Notes: generated by a model from the letters alone, not told the origin. DNA of 7,292 nt from Proteiniphilum sp. (GCA_012728465.1 JAAYFB010000079.1:1-7292), one strand, 5' to 3'; positions 1 to 6,690 are shown, counted from the first letter of the stretch. Translations and numbers: made by a program.

Positions 1-199
1 AAAAAATTAACTTTCTCTTGAAGAACTTAAAAACTCAACTTTCTCAACATGCAATGGAGAGGAAAGACTTAATACGATGCTAAGTATTTCTGTGATATAC
101 ATAATGTAAAGTTATGGATTTTATGGAATCACCCACACAAATCGTAATAGAGCCATAATGTTAGTTTTTTTGCCATTAATCAGCCAAAATCTACAAATA

Positions 200-273
200 A
201 TGATAAACAAAATCACTAATAGCAGCAAATTACTTTGAATAATGTTTATCATATATGCCTTTTAGGCTGCTAT
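200..273. repeat. interleaved inverted repeats, possible pseudoknot
   Basis: ATGATAAACA at 200-209 is perfectly complementary to TGTTTATCAT at 243-252 (10 bp). ATAGCAGC at 219-226, which lies inside that loop, is perfectly complementary to GCTGCTAT at 266-273 (8 bp), which lies outside it. The two stems interleave as in an H-type pseudoknot. A small rival hairpin, GCCT-TTT-AGGC at 257-267, overlaps the second stem, so the structures could be mutually exclusive. Stem lengths were read by eye and no folding energy was calculated. Chance complementarity in AT-rich DNA remains possible. Confidence 0.3.
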
Positions 274-593
274 AGGGCACTAATTGCTTCTTCATAATGG
301 TGTTGTTAATTTAGATGTAGCAAAAAGCAACTGTTTCTTTAATTGCAATAGAATGTTAATTGCGGTGAGCCTCTGATATATTTAGTTCTGTACTCAAGTT
401 GCAAGCTATAAAAGGGATAAGTGCTCTACATACCTTATACACTAATTGCACCACGGGTTTGTAACAATCCTCAAACTTCAACACAAAATGATAGCGTAGT
501 TATGGTGAAATGATTAATAGTTCTATTTGTGGTTAAGATTGCAAATTATAGATATATACACTTCTATCATTACCTAAATCTCTTTTTTATTTG

Positions 594-601
594 TATTTTT
601 G
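594..601 (+). promoter_or_regulatory. candidate -7 promoter element of trmB
   Basis: TATTTTTG matches the Bacteroidota -7 consensus TAnnTTTG exactly and lies 26 nt before the trmB ATG, giving an expected leader of about 20 nt. No clear TTTG was found at the usual upstream distance, so the call rests on the -7 element and its position. The identical octamer occurs ahead of mrp (1371) and pstS (4583). Confidence 0.45.
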
Positions 602-627
602 TCAGCCTAACATCGTAATATTAAAAG

Positions 628-1368
628 ATGGCTAAGAATAAGTTGGCAAAGTTTGCCGATATGGCAACGTATGATAATGTTTTTCAATATAGCTTTGAGG
701 ATTTAAAAAACGAGGGTTTCCCTCTTATGGGTAAGTGGAATACTTTTTTTAAAAATGACAATCCCATAGTTTTAGAGCTAGGCTGTGGCAAAGGAGAATA
801 CACCGTAGGACTGGCAGCAAAATATCCGAATAAAAACTTTATTGGCATAGATATAAAAGGATCGAGAATGTGGACTGGTGCTACCGAGGCTGTAGATAAA
901 GGCTTGGCTAACGTCGCATTTATTAGGACTCACATTGAGCAAATTACTAGCTTCTTTGATGCTGACGAGGTGTCAGAGATATGGATTACTTTTCCCGATC
1001 CGCAGATGAAGAAGACTAGAAAGCGACTTACTTCTACTCGATTTATGCAGGAGTACAGCCAAATTATTAAGCCAGATGGTATCGTTCATCTAAAAACGGA
1101 TAGTAGTTTTTTATACACTTACACCGATGCGATGGTGAAAGTGAATAATTTGGAGGTGATAATAAATACCGATAATCTGTACAACTCTGGCATCGAAGAT
1201 GACATTTTACAAATACAGACATTTTACGAACAACAATGGCGGGCACGTGGTATTGATATTAAATACATAAAGTTTTTGTGTCCCAAAGATAAAGAATGGA
1301 TTGAGCCCGATATTGAGATTGAGCGAGATAGTTATCGAAGCTTTGGGCGAAACGCTATTGTAGAGTAA
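628..1368 (+). CDS. trmB: tRNA (guanine-N7-)-methyltransferase TrmB
   Basis: Cytoplasmic SAM-dependent enzyme that methylates N7 of guanosine 46 in the variable loop of tRNAs. The 246-residue protein shows the Rossmann SAM-binding motif [10 protein letters not shown] at residues 49-58, the second acidic loop GIDIKGSR at about 73-80, the TrmB signature FPDP at 122-125 followed by a basic stretch (KKTRKR), and KTD at 156-158 in the substrate/SAM pocket. The N-terminal [10 protein letters not shown] and the late YEQQWRARG are familiar from Bacteroidales TrmB. The Trp-Pro that follows FPDP in proteobacterial enzymes is Gln-Met here, which I believe is usual for this lineage. The ATG at 628 fits the N-terminus of relatives and lies about 20 nt from the presumed transcription start. 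mrp follows after 41 nt, an order I recall from other Bacteroidales genomes. Confidence 0.95.
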   Translation: MAKNKLAKFADMATYDNVFQYSFEDLKNEGFPLMGKWNTFFKNDNPIVLELGCGKGEYTVGLAAKYPNKNFIGIDIKGSRMWTGATEAVDKGLANVAFIRTHIEQITSFFDADEVSEIWITFPDPQMKKTRKRLTSTRFMQEYSQIIKPDGIVHLKTDSSFLYTYTDAMVKVNNLEVIINTDNLYNSGIEDDILQIQTFYEQQWRARGIDIKYIKFLCPKDKEWIEPDIEIERDSYRSFGRNAIVE

Positions 1369-1370
1369 TA

Positions 1371-1378
1371 TATTTTTG
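1371..1378 (+). promoter_or_regulatory. candidate -7 promoter element of mrp
   Basis: TATTTTTG begins two nucleotides after the trmB stop codon and lies 31 nt before the mrp ATG. It matches TAnnTTTG and is identical to the octamers ahead of trmB and pstS. A TTTG at 1342-1345 lies upstream, but with a 25-nt gap it is further away than usual. mrp may therefore have its own promoter as well as readthrough from trmB. Confidence 0.35.
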
Positions 1379-1409
1379 AAATAAGGCTAACATTTAATAA
1401 AAACAAATC

Positions 1410-2516
1410 ATGGCAATTTATCCCAAACTAATTATAGATGCACTTCGCACAGTGCGTTACCCAGGCACAGGCAAAGATATTGTGACAATGGGTATGGTGG
1501 ATGAGGATATCCACATAGATGGAATGAAGGTGAGCTTAACTTTGATTACTGAAAAGGTTAACGATCCTTTTATACGTTCTCTAGTAAAGATGTGTGAGCA
1601 GGCAATACTGCTACATGCAGACAAAAATATTGAAATAAAGGGTAATATATCGGTCAAATCTAAGCAGGTGTTGCCTCCGCCAGTAACCAAACTACTGCCC
1701 AATGTAAAAAACATTGTGGCGGTTGCCTCAGGTAAGGGGGGTGTGGGCAAAAGTACAATTTGCACCAACCTTGCAGTAGCATTAGCACAAAAGGGCTACA
1801 AGGTAGGTCTTCTTGATGCTGATATATTTGGTCCTTCTATTCCAAAGATGTTGGACTCTGAGGAAGCCCGTCCAATGATAGAAAAAATAGATGGACGTGA
1901 CATGATAGAGCCTATCCAGAACTATGGAGTGAAGATGCTGTCAATTGGTTTTTTTGTAAACAAGGATGATGCCGTTGTATGGCGGGGCTCCATGGCTACA
2001 AATGCTTTGAAGCAACTTATTACAGATGCAAGTTGGGGCGATTTAGATTATTTTTTAATCGATTTGCCTCCTGGCACTAGTGATATTCATTTAACTTTGG
2101 TGCAAACATTGGCAATAACGGGTGCAGTGATTGTTAGCACACCTCAAGAAGTAGCTCTAGCAGATGCACGCAAAGGTATAAGCATGTTTACAGGCGACAA
2201 GATTAATGTTCCAATCTTAGGACTGGTAGAGAATATGGCATGGTTTACTCCAGCTGAGCTCCCCGAAAACAAGTATTATATATTTGGCGAAGGTGGTTGC
2301 AAAAAACTAGCCGAAGAGAGAGGATATCCACTTTTGGGACAAATACCTATTGTGCAAAGTATTCGTGAAGCTGGTGATGCAGGACAACCAGCAGCGGTAA
2401 ATGCAAATAGCATTACTGGCTTAGCATTTGCCGAGCTTGCGGATAAAGTAGTAGAGGCTATTGACAAGCGTAATAGAGATCTACCTAAAACTGAGGTTGT
2501 GAAAATGACTAGGTAA
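1410..2516 (+). CDS. mrp: Mrp/NBP35 (ApbC) family P-loop ATPase
   Basis: Cytoplasmic ATPase of the Mrp/ApbC family, which serves as an iron-sulfur cluster carrier or assembly factor. The 368-residue protein has an N-terminal MIP18/DUF59-like domain (about 1-85) joined by a short proline-rich linker to the NTPase domain. The deviant Walker A motif GKGGVGKST is at 108-116 with its signature lysine near the N-end (K109). Switch and Walker B elements follow: LLDADIFGPSIP at 134-145 and DYFLIDLPPGTSD at 213-225. After VENM (about 273-276) comes WFTPAELPENKYYIFG; the CxxC that binds the bridging cluster in ApbC/Nbp35 proteins is absent, and C297 is the only cysteine there. I recall the same form in other Bacteroidales Mrp proteins, so this looks lineage-typical rather than damaged. 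Length is normal. Fe-S carriage is a family-based inference. Confidence 0.92.
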   Translation: MAIYPKLIIDALRTVRYPGTGKDIVTMGMVDEDIHIDGMKVSLTLITEKVNDPFIRSLVKMCEQAILLHADKNIEIKGNISVKSKQVLPPPVTKLLPNVKNIVAVASGKGGVGKSTICTNLAVALAQKGYKVGLLDADIFGPSIPKMLDSEEARPMIEKIDGRDMIEPIQNYGVKMLSIGFFVNKDDAVVWRGSMATNALKQLITDASWGDLDYFLIDLPPGTSDIHLTLVQTLAITGAVIVSTPQEVALADARKGISMFTGDKINVPILGLVENMAWFTPAELPENKYYIFGEGGCKKLAEERGYPLLGQIPIVQSIREAGDAGQPAAVNANSITGLAFAELADKVVEAIDKRNRDLPKTEVVKMTR

Positions 2517-2533
2517 TTGAACATGTAAACTAG

Positions 2534-2570
2534 ACAAATGCATTTGCCTGTTCAAGGTAGATGCATTTGT
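2534..2570 (+). terminator. long hairpin after mrp, possible terminator
   Basis: A hairpin starting 17 nt after the mrp stop. ACAAATGCAT (2534-2543) pairs perfectly with ATGCATTTGT (2561-2570). The pairing continues inward through six more pairs, two of them G-T, to a GTTCA loop at 2550-2554, giving about 16 bp. It is followed by TATAAAT rather than a run of T, so it is not a textbook intrinsic terminator. It could be a weak terminator, a 3'-end stabilising structure or a processing site between mrp and the NUDIX gene. Confidence 0.5.
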
Positions 2571-2592
2571 TATAAATATCCACTTCATTAAA

Positions 2593-3117
2593 ATGAATCA
2601 CCCATTACACCTATTCAAGTATTGTCCAAAATGCGGATCTCGACAGTTTGAAATTAATAACGACAAGTCGAAGCGATGCAAGCAATGTAGCTTTACTTAC
2701 TACTTTAATCCCTCAGCAGCTGGAGTGGCAATAATAGAGAATAATTGTGGCGAGATATTGGTGGCACGACGGGCCAATGAGCCAGCTATAGGAACTCTAG
2801 ACTTGCCAGGTGGTTTTGCTGACTTATATGAAACAATTGAAGAGACGGTAATTCGTGAAGTGTTAGAGGAAACAGGGCTAGTGGTAAGTAGATATCAATT
2901 TCTCTTCTCAATGCCAAATACATATCTATATTCTACTCTAGAGGTGCACACAATGGATATGTTCTTTAAATGTTATGTGGATGATATTTCAACTTTGAGG
3001 CCACAGGATGATGTGTCTGAGCTTTTCTTTATGAAAAAAGAGGATATAAATCCAAATGATTTTGGAATGCATTCGGTAAAGTTTGGTCTGGAAGTTATGT
3101 TAAAAAATAATGGTTAA
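2593..3117 (+). CDS. zinc-ribbon NUDIX hydrolase
   Basis: Predicted soluble 174-residue Nudix pyrophosphohydrolase, which cleaves nucleoside diphosphates linked to another moiety; the substrate cannot be told from sequence. An N-terminal zinc ribbon is formed by C11-x2-C14 and C29-x2-C32. The Nudix box G-x5-E-x7-REVLEETGL is complete at residues 74-96, with the metal-binding REVLEE core at 88-93 and the preceding strand LDLPGGF at 69-75. The zinc ribbon joined to a Nudix fold recalls the NudC (NADH pyrophosphatase/deNADding) group, but the protein is shorter and lacks NudC's large N-terminal domain, so ADP-ribose or a related dinucleotide is equally possible. The gene stands between the mrp hairpin and the phosphate porin, with no clear promoter of its own, and shows no functional link to either neighbour. 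Confidence 0.88.
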   Translation: MNHPLHLFKYCPKCGSRQFEINNDKSKRCKQCSFTYYFNPSAAGVAIIENNCGEILVARRANEPAIGTLDLPGGFADLYETIEETVIREVLEETGLVVSRYQFLFSMPNTYLYSTLEVHTMDMFFKCYVDDISTLRPQDDVSELFFMKKEDINPNDFGMHSVKFGLEVMLKNNG

Positions 3118-3124
3118 TGTATAA

Positions 3125-3182
3125 TTGTAACAACAATGTAATATTTTGTGTGTTTACTTGTAACGTCAATCATATATCTTCG
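3125..3182 (+). promoter_or_regulatory. Pho-box array and promoter of the porin gene
   Basis: Heptamers at an exact 11-bp period: TTGTAAC (3125), ATGTAAT (3136), the degenerate TGTGTGT (3147) and TTGTAAC (3158), each followed by a 4-nt spacer. After a 10-bp gap comes TATCTTCG (3175-3182), one mismatch from the TAnnTTTG -7 element. Seven-base repeats with 4-base spacers ending about 10 bp before the promoter core are the layout of PhoB boxes in Proteobacteria (CTGTCAT/CTGTAAC type). The pstS promoter shows the same geometry. Binding by a PhoB-like response regulator during phosphate starvation is inferred from the motif and from the genes controlled. Confidence 0.72.
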
Positions 3183-3214
3183 TGTCCGAAATATTTGATG
3201 TAAAGAGATTTAAA

Positions 3215-4453
3215 ATGAAACAATTTACAATTATCGTATGCTACTGCATTTTTGCTTTCTCAAATGCTTTTGCACAATCAAGTGATAAGAGCGATATAAT
3301 TGAGAAGGACATTAAGGAATTACAAAAGTTTAAGGTATCGGGTTATATTCAGTCGCAGTTGCAAACAGGACAACAGGATGCATCCTTGCTGGTGGGTACT
3401 CCAAACGAAAACAGTGACAAATCGTTCAACCGAATTGGTATTCGTCGTGGGAGAATTAAATATACTTACACCGAAGGAATAGCTTCGGGAGTGTTTCAGT
3501 TAGATCTTACTGAAAAGGGCATAGGCTTTAAGGATGTATATATTAACGTAATGGACCCCTTTGTGAAGAGTAGCTCCCTACGTGCTGGTATTTTTGACAG
3601 ACCCTTTGGCTACGAGATTAGGTATTCTTCATCTATGAGAGAGACACCTGAGAGGTCAAATGTCTTTAATACTCTATTTCCTGGTGAGCGAGATTTAGGG
3701 GCAATGATAACTCTATGTGCAGCACCATCTTCTAAGTGGAGTTTCATTGAGATGAATGTTGGACTATTTTCGGGTAATGGAATTAGGCAAGATACTGACA
3801 GCCGAAAAGATTTCATAGGACACATCAAAGCCGAAAAAGATATTCATCCTAATATAAATATTGGGGTGGGTGCCTCGTACTACAATGGTAGCATTTATCA
3901 AGGTACTGAAAATGTTTATACCATGCAGGATGGGAGCTTTGTGCTAAGTAGTGACCAACATAATATTGGTAAATATGCCAAAAGAGAGTATGTGGGGTTC
4001 AATGCACAATTTATTGCTAACAGCAATATCGGAAAAACTAAGATTGTGGGTGAATACCTTTATGGCACACAGCCAGGGTTAAAGAATAGTAGTAAAAGCC
4101 CCAATTCATCTACTCAGATTATAGCTGATACATATATTAGAAGTTTTAATGGGTGGTATGTTTTGTTGTCACAAGACTTGGGTAATCTTCCAATTTCTGC
4201 ATTGGTAAAGTATGACTTGTATAATCCTAATCGTAATGTATCGAATAACAACTTAGGTGATGCAACTGGAACAGGAAGTGCCGATGTTGCATATAATACT
4301 CTAGGGCTTGGCCTTGTGTGGTGGGCAAATAAAAGCCTAAGGGTGCAGGCATATTACGAAATTGTGAAAAACGAAACTAGCGTTAACCTAGAAGGCTATG
4401 CCCATGATAGAAAAGATGATGTGTTCACTCTTAGATTGTCTTACAAGTTTTAG
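3215..4453 (+). CDS. OprO/OprP-type phosphate-selective outer-membrane porin
   Basis: Predicted outer-membrane beta-barrel that admits phosphate or polyphosphate to the periplasm (Porin O/P family). The protein has 412 residues from the ATG at 3215. An N-terminal signal peptide (about residues 1-21, hydrophobic core IIVCYCIFAF) probably ends at AFAQ before SSDK. Family traits are an early KVSGYIQSQLQ strand, the IRRGRIKYTYTEG segment, the DRPFGYEIRYSSS region, alternating amphipathic strands throughout, and a terminal LRLSYKF ending in the aromatic residue used for barrel insertion. A GTG at 3182 would extend the frame by 11 residues, but it overlaps the presumed -7 element and would sit ahead of the signal peptide, so ATG 3215 is preferred. 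The gene has its own Pho-type promoter and a strong terminator, making it a monocistronic unit upstream of pst. The substrate is inferred from family and context. Confidence 0.88.
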   Translation: MKQFTIIVCYCIFAFSNAFAQSSDKSDIIEKDIKELQKFKVSGYIQSQLQTGQQDASLLVGTPNENSDKSFNRIGIRRGRIKYTYTEGIASGVFQLDLTEKGIGFKDVYINVMDPFVKSSSLRAGIFDRPFGYEIRYSSSMRETPERSNVFNTLFPGERDLGAMITLCAAPSSKWSFIEMNVGLFSGNGIRQDTDSRKDFIGHIKAEKDIHPNINIGVGASYYNGSIYQGTENVYTMQDGSFVLSSDQHNIGKYAKREYVGFNAQFIANSNIGKTKIVGEYLYGTQPGLKNSSKSPNSSTQIIADTYIRSFNGWYVLLSQDLGNLPISALVKYDLYNPNRNVSNNNLGDATGTGSADVAYNTLGLGLVWWANKSLRVQAYYEIVKNETSVNLEGYAHDRKDDVFTLRLSYKF

Positions 4454-4478
4454 AATAGTAATACATCGCTCTGAAGTG

Positions 4479-4522
4479 AAGATGCATATTCTTGTTTTAG
4501 GCAAGTATATGCATCTTTTTTT
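4479..4522 (+). terminator. intrinsic terminator of the porin gene
   Basis: AAGATGCATATTCTTG (4479-4494) pairs with CAAGTATATGCATCTT (4502-4517) with one T-T mismatch around a 7-nt loop, and runs straight into seven T (4516-4522). This is a canonical intrinsic terminator 25 nt after the porin stop. It ends the porin transcript before the pst promoter. Its GATGCAT core resembles that of the hairpin after mrp. Confidence 0.9.
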
Positions 4523-4532
4523 ATTCTTATAA

Positions 4533-4590
4533 TCTTAACCACATCGTAACAATTATGAAAACACCTTGTAATATCTACTGACTATTTTTG
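4533..4590 (+). promoter_or_regulatory. Pho-box array and promoter of the pst operon
   Basis: Four heptamers at an 11-bp period: TCTTAAC (4533), TCGTAAC (4544), ATGAAAA (4555, weakest) and TTGTAAT (4566). A 10-bp gap leads to a perfect -7 element TATTTTTG at 4583-4590. The distance from the last heptamer to the -7 element is 17 bp start to start, exactly as in the porin promoter. No conventional -33 TTTG is visible, consistent with activator-dependent transcription. The expected leader to the pstS ATG is about 40 nt. A PhoB-like regulator is inferred; its gene is not in the window. Confidence 0.72.
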
Positions 4591-4636
4591 TATCGTAAAG
4601 AAAGAAGAATTGAACTGAATTTCAAAAATAGGAATT

Positions 4637-5452
4637 ATGAAAAAAACATTACTAATCGTAGTCACATTGCTCGCCGCAATTATTAGCGCAAGTGCACAAA
4701 AAATAAAAGGCTCGGATACCGTATTGCCTTTATCACAAAAGGAGGCCGAAAATTATATGAAAGCTAACCCCTCCAAGACTGTAACCGTAACGGGTGGAGG
4801 AAGTGGTGTGGGTATATCATCTCTTTTGGCTGGCACAACAGATATAGCACAGGCATCTAGAAAAATTAAGTTTTCGGAGAAGCAAAAACTAAAAGATAGC
4901 GGTAAGGAGGCAGTTGAGGTCATAATTGCATATGACGCTTTGGCGGTAGTGGTTCATCCATCAAACAAAGTAGGAAAGCTAACCCGAGAACAACTAGAAG
5001 GGGTATTTACAGGCAAAATTACTAACTGGAAAGAGCTAGGAGGTGATGATTTGAAAATTATTCCATACTCACGCGAGACATCCTCAGGAACATATGAGTT
5101 TTTTAAAGAGAGTGTTTTGAAAAATAAAAACTACGTGAATGGTATTATGAGCATGCCTGCCACTGGTGCCATCATTCAATCGGTGAGCCAAACGAAGGGT
5201 GCAATTGGATACGTTGGTCTAGCATATCTTAATAAAGAGGTGAAAGCGTTGAGCGTATCATACGATGCTGGCAAAACATTTGCAGCTCCATCGGTAGCAA
5301 ATGCTAAGAATAAAACTTACCCTGTAGTTCGCCCTCTTTACTTCTACTATGAGGCAAAAGTGGATAAGAGCACAAAAGAGTTCATCGATTATGTATTATC
5401 ACCAATTGGGCAAAAGGCAGTTGCAGAGATTGGATTTATACCAGTAAACTAA
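4637..5452 (+). CDS. pstS: periplasmic phosphate-binding protein PstS
   Basis: Substrate-binding component of the high-affinity PstSCAB phosphate transporter. The 271-residue precursor has a signal peptide (about 1-21, LLIVVTLLAAIISASA core) without a lipobox, so it is probably a soluble periplasmic protein. Phosphate-pocket elements are KGSDT at 24-28, GGGSGVGISSL at 53-63, TDIAQASR at 68-75 (D69) and R146-x3-S150-G151-T152, which matches the Arg/Ser-Gly-Thr ligands of E. coli PstS. KLTREQLEGVF followed by ITNWKELGG spans 114-136. The protein is shorter than E. coli PstS, as expected for the compact type in this phylum. It is preceded by a weak AGGA and by the Pho-type promoter, and pstC follows after 27 nt. 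Confidence 0.96.
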   Translation: MKKTLLIVVTLLAAIISASAQKIKGSDTVLPLSQKEAENYMKANPSKTVTVTGGGSGVGISSLLAGTTDIAQASRKIKFSEKQKLKDSGKEAVEVIIAYDALAVVVHPSNKVGKLTREQLEGVFTGKITNWKELGGDDLKIIPYSRETSSGTYEFFKESVLKNKNYVNGIMSMPATGAIIQSVSQTKGAIGYVGLAYLNKEVKALSVSYDAGKTFAAPSVANAKNKTYPVVRPLYFYYEAKVDKSTKEFIDYVLSPIGQKAVAEIGFIPVN

Positions 5453-5626
5453 CTAAGTCTTAATTGGCTTGATAGTAAGATGAACAAACTTAGAAGATTT
5501 ATAGAGCGAATAGTCGAGAGCCTACTTACAGTTAGCGGTGCCATCACATGTATCGCCATACTGCTTATAGTTATATTCCTTTTTAAGGAAGGAATAGGGT
5601 TATTCAATTCACCCACTGTTGAGAAT

Positions 5627-5917
5627 GGATATGCACTATACGTTAACTCTGATAACAGTATCGAATAACTCACTCCATTTCAAATAAAACACATATTTGA
5701 TTCTGAAATAACTAATTGGCAAGATGTGGGAGGTCAAGAAGGTGAGATAAGTATTTTTCGCTTCGATGATATTTTTAATATATATGCCGAAAGTGAGTTT
5801 GGAGACGACTATGAATTATTGCCAGAGAGGTTAGCAGAGCAAATAGCCGATAATAAGAATATCGTAGCATATCTTCCGCAAAGATACGCACCTGCTAATA
5901 TAGATGGTGTGAAGATG
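5627..5917 (+). other. PstS-like periplasmic domain within PstC
   Basis: PstC codons 50-146 can be aligned by eye to PstS residues from about 101 to 205. The best block is ungapped: PstC 64-85 against PstS 115-136 shares 10 of 22 residues (L, T, Q, F, I, T, N, W, G, G). Further on, PstC R94 can be placed against PstS R146, but the S150-G151-T152 ligands become Ile-Phe-Asn. Later, VAYLPQRY (129-136) resembles PstS IGYVGLAY (190-197). The segment lies where a periplasmic loop should be, between the first helix and the channel. It is probably a degenerate copy of one lobe of a binding protein. Homology is inferred from a hand alignment. Confidence 0.55.
5666..5668 (+). other. in-frame TAA within pstC
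   Basis: TAA is codon 63 of pstC, between NSDNSIE and LTPFQIKHIF. In the alignment with PstS it occupies the position of K114, just before the shared Leu-Thr, so AAA to TAA is the simplest origin. The following base is C. Confidence 0.9.
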
Positions 5918-6676
5918 TTGCCTAATAGAAATATCTCAATATCTGACTTCATTGGTGGTTCAGAATGGCTGCCCACCGCCACACCCACACCATTGTTTGG
6001 GGTGCTACCTCTTATTCTTGGCACATTATTAGTAAGCATCACTGCCATACTCATAGCATTGCCTTTAGGATTAGGAGTGGCAATATATATATCGGAGCTA
6101 GCTGGGAGACGTACGCGTAAGTTTATGAAGCCCACCATCGAGTTGCTTGCTGGCATACCGTCGGTAGTATATGGTTTCTTTGGATTGGTGGTTTTGGTAC
6201 CAATAGTCCAAAAGGTATTTAACTTGCATGTTGGTGAAACTGCCTTTACCGGAAGTTTGTTATTAGCAATAATGGCTTTGCCAACTATAATAACTGTTGC
6301 TGAAGATGCAATGCGTAATACTCCTAAAGCTATGCGTGAGGCTAGTCTTGCATTAGGAGCCACACATTGGCAAACTATATACAAGGTGATAATACCTTAC
6401 TCAGCATCTGGAATTTCAGCAGCAGTAGTGCTAGGTATCGGTAGAGCTATTGGTGAAACTATGGCGGTGCTTATGGTAACAGGAAATGCGGCTAAGATGC
6501 CTAGCACAATATTTGACCCAGTGCGAACCATACCTGCAACCATTGCTGCCGAGCTTGGCGAAACTGCTGCGGGAAGTGCTCATTATCAGTCTTTGTTTTT
6601 GCTTGGGTGCATTCTGTTTGTAATAACAATGATAATAAGCATATCGTCCGAAATGATATCTAAACGTCAAACCAAT

Positions 6677-6683
6677 AAGGGGG
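6677..6683 (+). promoter_or_regulatory. purine-rich ribosome binding site of pstA
   Basis: AAGGGGG lies 7 nt before the pstA ATG, inside the last codons of pstC. It is stronger than the sequences ahead of the other genes here and supports ATG 6691 as the start. It would also let pstA be translated even if ribosomes stop early in pstC. Confidence 0.5.
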
Positions 6684-6690
6684 TATTGTA

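Larger units (their letters stand above)
1..627. other. gene-free region upstream of trmB
   Basis: No open frame with a recognisable protein was found on either strand; stops are dense in all frames. I see no tRNA-like TPsiC arm and no familiar structured RNA. It does contain interleaved inverted repeats (200-209 with 243-252, 219-226 with 266-273), four copies of TAATTGC (281-287, 340-346, 357-363, 443-449; the first and last lie within the 10-mer CACTAATTGC), a direct repeat AACTTTCTC (9-17 and 37-45) and a likely -7 promoter element at 594-601. It could be a long intergenic region with an unrecognised small RNA, or decayed coding sequence. Nothing visible decides between these. Confidence 0.6.

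Noticed and set aside
459..476. TTGTAAC at 459-465 as a third Pho box
   Set aside because: The neighbour at the 11-bp period, CTCAAAC (470-476), matches only 4 of 7 and no further units follow. A lone heptamer is not enough.
3182..3214. GTG start at 3182 for the porin, adding 11 residues
   Set aside because: It overlaps the presumed -7 element, would place 11 mostly polar residues ahead of a normal signal peptide, and ATG 3215 gives a standard precursor.
5480..5668. A stand-alone 62-residue membrane protein
   Set aside because: Its sequence is the normal N-terminus of PstC and the frame resumes directly after the stop.
5666..5668. Reassigned stop codon (alternative genetic code)
   Set aside because: trmB, mrp, the NUDIX gene and pstS all end at TAA at their expected C-termini, so TAA is a normal stop here.
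5680..5700. Hairpin TCAAATA/TATTTGA 11 nt after the pstC internal stop as a readthrough signal
   Set aside because: The stem is only 7 bp and almost all A-T, and no known readthrough context surrounds the TAA. It is most likely chance.
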